A stretch of 6,231 nt of DNA, taken from assembly GCA_030611815.1 (NCBI GenBank), contig JAUWPC010000209.1:1-6231 (forward strand), read 5' to 3'. Each line of letters opens with the position of its first letter. Positions within the stretch are counted from its first letter, which is position 1. Shown in pieces: positions 5,977-6,231 of the stretch. Both the position numbers and the translations under genes were made by a program. Source of the stretch: Desulfobacteraceae bacterium. GTDB lineage: Bacteria > Desulfobacterota > DSM-4660 > Desulfatiglandales > Desulfatiglandaceae. The notes beneath the pieces were generated by a model, which was not told the DNA's origin, ran no database searches, and saw only the letters and a list, made by a program, of their open reading frames with translations.

Positions 5977-6072
5977 ATCTTTTCAGAGCTGAGCGCAATA
6001 AATTAATGCATCCTCACGTTCAATAAGCGTAATACCCTGTAATTTAAACATGTTACACCCCACATGATCCAT

Positions 6073-6089
6073 TTGGCACGCCCATTGCT
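6073..6089 (+). promoter_or_regulatory. Near-perfect sigma-54 promoter of the ZraP-like gene
   Basis: TTGGCACGCCCATTGCT matches TTGGCACGRNNNTTGCW at every defined position except R (C here), including GG at -24 and GC at -12. It lies 48 bases before the ATG at 6138. It fits the known sigma-54 control of zraP by ZraR in enterobacteria. Confidence 0.88.
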
Positions 6090-6137
6090 CTAATAAAGCG
6101 TAAAACCAAAACAAATTCGAATACAGGAGGTGTCAAA

Positions 6138-6231
6138 ATGAAAAAACTGGTAACCATTATAGGGATCTTGTTGTTAGCGGCAGTCATTGCCTACCCTGTC
6201 TTTGCTCATGGCCCTGGCTGGGGAAGATGGG
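6138..6231 (+). CDS. Start of a secreted ZraP-like (Spy/CpxP-type) protein, cut by the window end
   Basis: Only 31 codons are visible. AGGAGGT (6125-6131) lies 6 bases before the ATG. Residues 1-23 form a classical Sec signal peptide: KK at 2-3, a hydrophobic core at 4-18 and VFA at 21-23 before the predicted cleavage. The mature protein would begin HGPGWGRW, a His/Gly/Trp-rich start like that of ZraP, the periplasmic zinc-binding chaperone, whose mature form I recall beginning HGGHGMW. The divergent position to zraS and the sigma-54 promoter match the E. coli zraP/zraSR layout. The assignment rests on the N-terminus and context, since the helical LTxxQ-type region lies outside the window; another small secreted metal-response protein is possible. 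Confidence 0.72.
   Translation, partial: MKKLVTIIGILLLAAVIAYPVFAHGPGWGRW

Larger units (their letters stand above)
5506..6137. other. 632-base divergent intergenic region, no gene seen
   Basis: It separates divergent zraS and the ZraP-like gene. From left to right it holds a zraS promoter candidate, a hairpin with a T-tract, a stretch at 5591-5782 with nothing I can name, a palindromic repeat, a half-site cluster and a sigma-54 promoter. The open frame at 5622-6026 crosses the palindrome and has no ribosome site, so I do not call it. It is AT-richer than the coding parts and long enough for a small RNA, for which I see no direct evidence. Confidence 0.6.

Noticed and set aside
5993..6005. 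IHF-like core CAATAAATTA upstream of the right-hand sigma-54 promoter
   Set aside because: Only the CAA-N4-TTA part matches; the three preceding consensus positions fail.
5622..6026. 134-codon plus-strand open frame with a hydrophobic LLILLVILIILI stretch
   Set aside because: It has no ribosome site, runs through both arms of the palindromic repeat (which create the hydrophobic stretch) and the half-site cluster, and resembles no family.
6115..6122. ATTCGAAT palindrome before the ribosome site of the ZraP-like gene
   Set aside because: At 8 bp it is easily due to chance, and it lies downstream of the promoter in the leader.

Overview
The window looks like a metal- and envelope-stress response island from a Gram-negative bacterium, most likely a deltaproteobacterium in the broad sense (Desulfobacterota). 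The grounds are moderate GC, strong AGGAGGT ribosome sites, heavy use of sigma-54 promoters, a ZraSR/NtrC-type two-component system, and an ArsR plus PF03773 permease pair. The taxonomic call is inference; no rRNA or other marker is present.

Left part (1-1455, minus strand): an ArsR/SmtB-type repressor with a Cys-X-Cys metal site is followed 37 bases later by a PF03773 (DUF318/ArsP-type) permease that runs off the left edge. A near-consensus sigma-70 promoter (TTGACA, 17 bp, TATATT) precedes arsR. A TATATT-N10-AATATA dyad covers its -10 box and is the obvious candidate operator for autoregulation.

Middle left (1477-2299): an imperfect inverted repeat of about 100 bp, then a complete sigma-54 control region reading right. 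It has a perfect 16-bp palindrome with a third half-site two helical turns away, an IHF-like site, and a -24/-12 promoter. It drives a secreted, very glycine-rich 173-residue protein of unknown function with GDGT-type repeats. A bidirectional terminator at 2331-2370 separates it from the convergent operon.

Centre (2369-5505, minus strand): zraS then zraR, overlapping by 4 bases. ZraR is a full NtrC-type activator (receiver, AAA+ with GAFTGA, Fis-type HTH). ZraS is a membrane sensor kinase with a periplasmic sensor region and an extra cytoplasmic PAS domain that, as I recall, the E. coli protein lacks.

Right part (5506-6231): a 632-base intergenic region holds a probable zraS promoter, an odd hairpin followed by T residues, a palindromic element with 27-bp arms, and a cluster of GGGTAC half-sites. 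A near-perfect sigma-54 promoter follows, reading into the start of a secreted protein whose mature N-terminus (HGPGWGRW) resembles ZraP.

Working model: ZraS senses an envelope or metal signal and phosphorylates ZraR. ZraR activates sigma-54 transcription of the right-hand ZraP-like gene and possibly of the left-hand glycine-rich gene, so both flanking secreted products would be outputs. ArsR separately derepresses the permease. The two candidate enhancer sequences are not alike, so ZraR control of both promoters is unproven.
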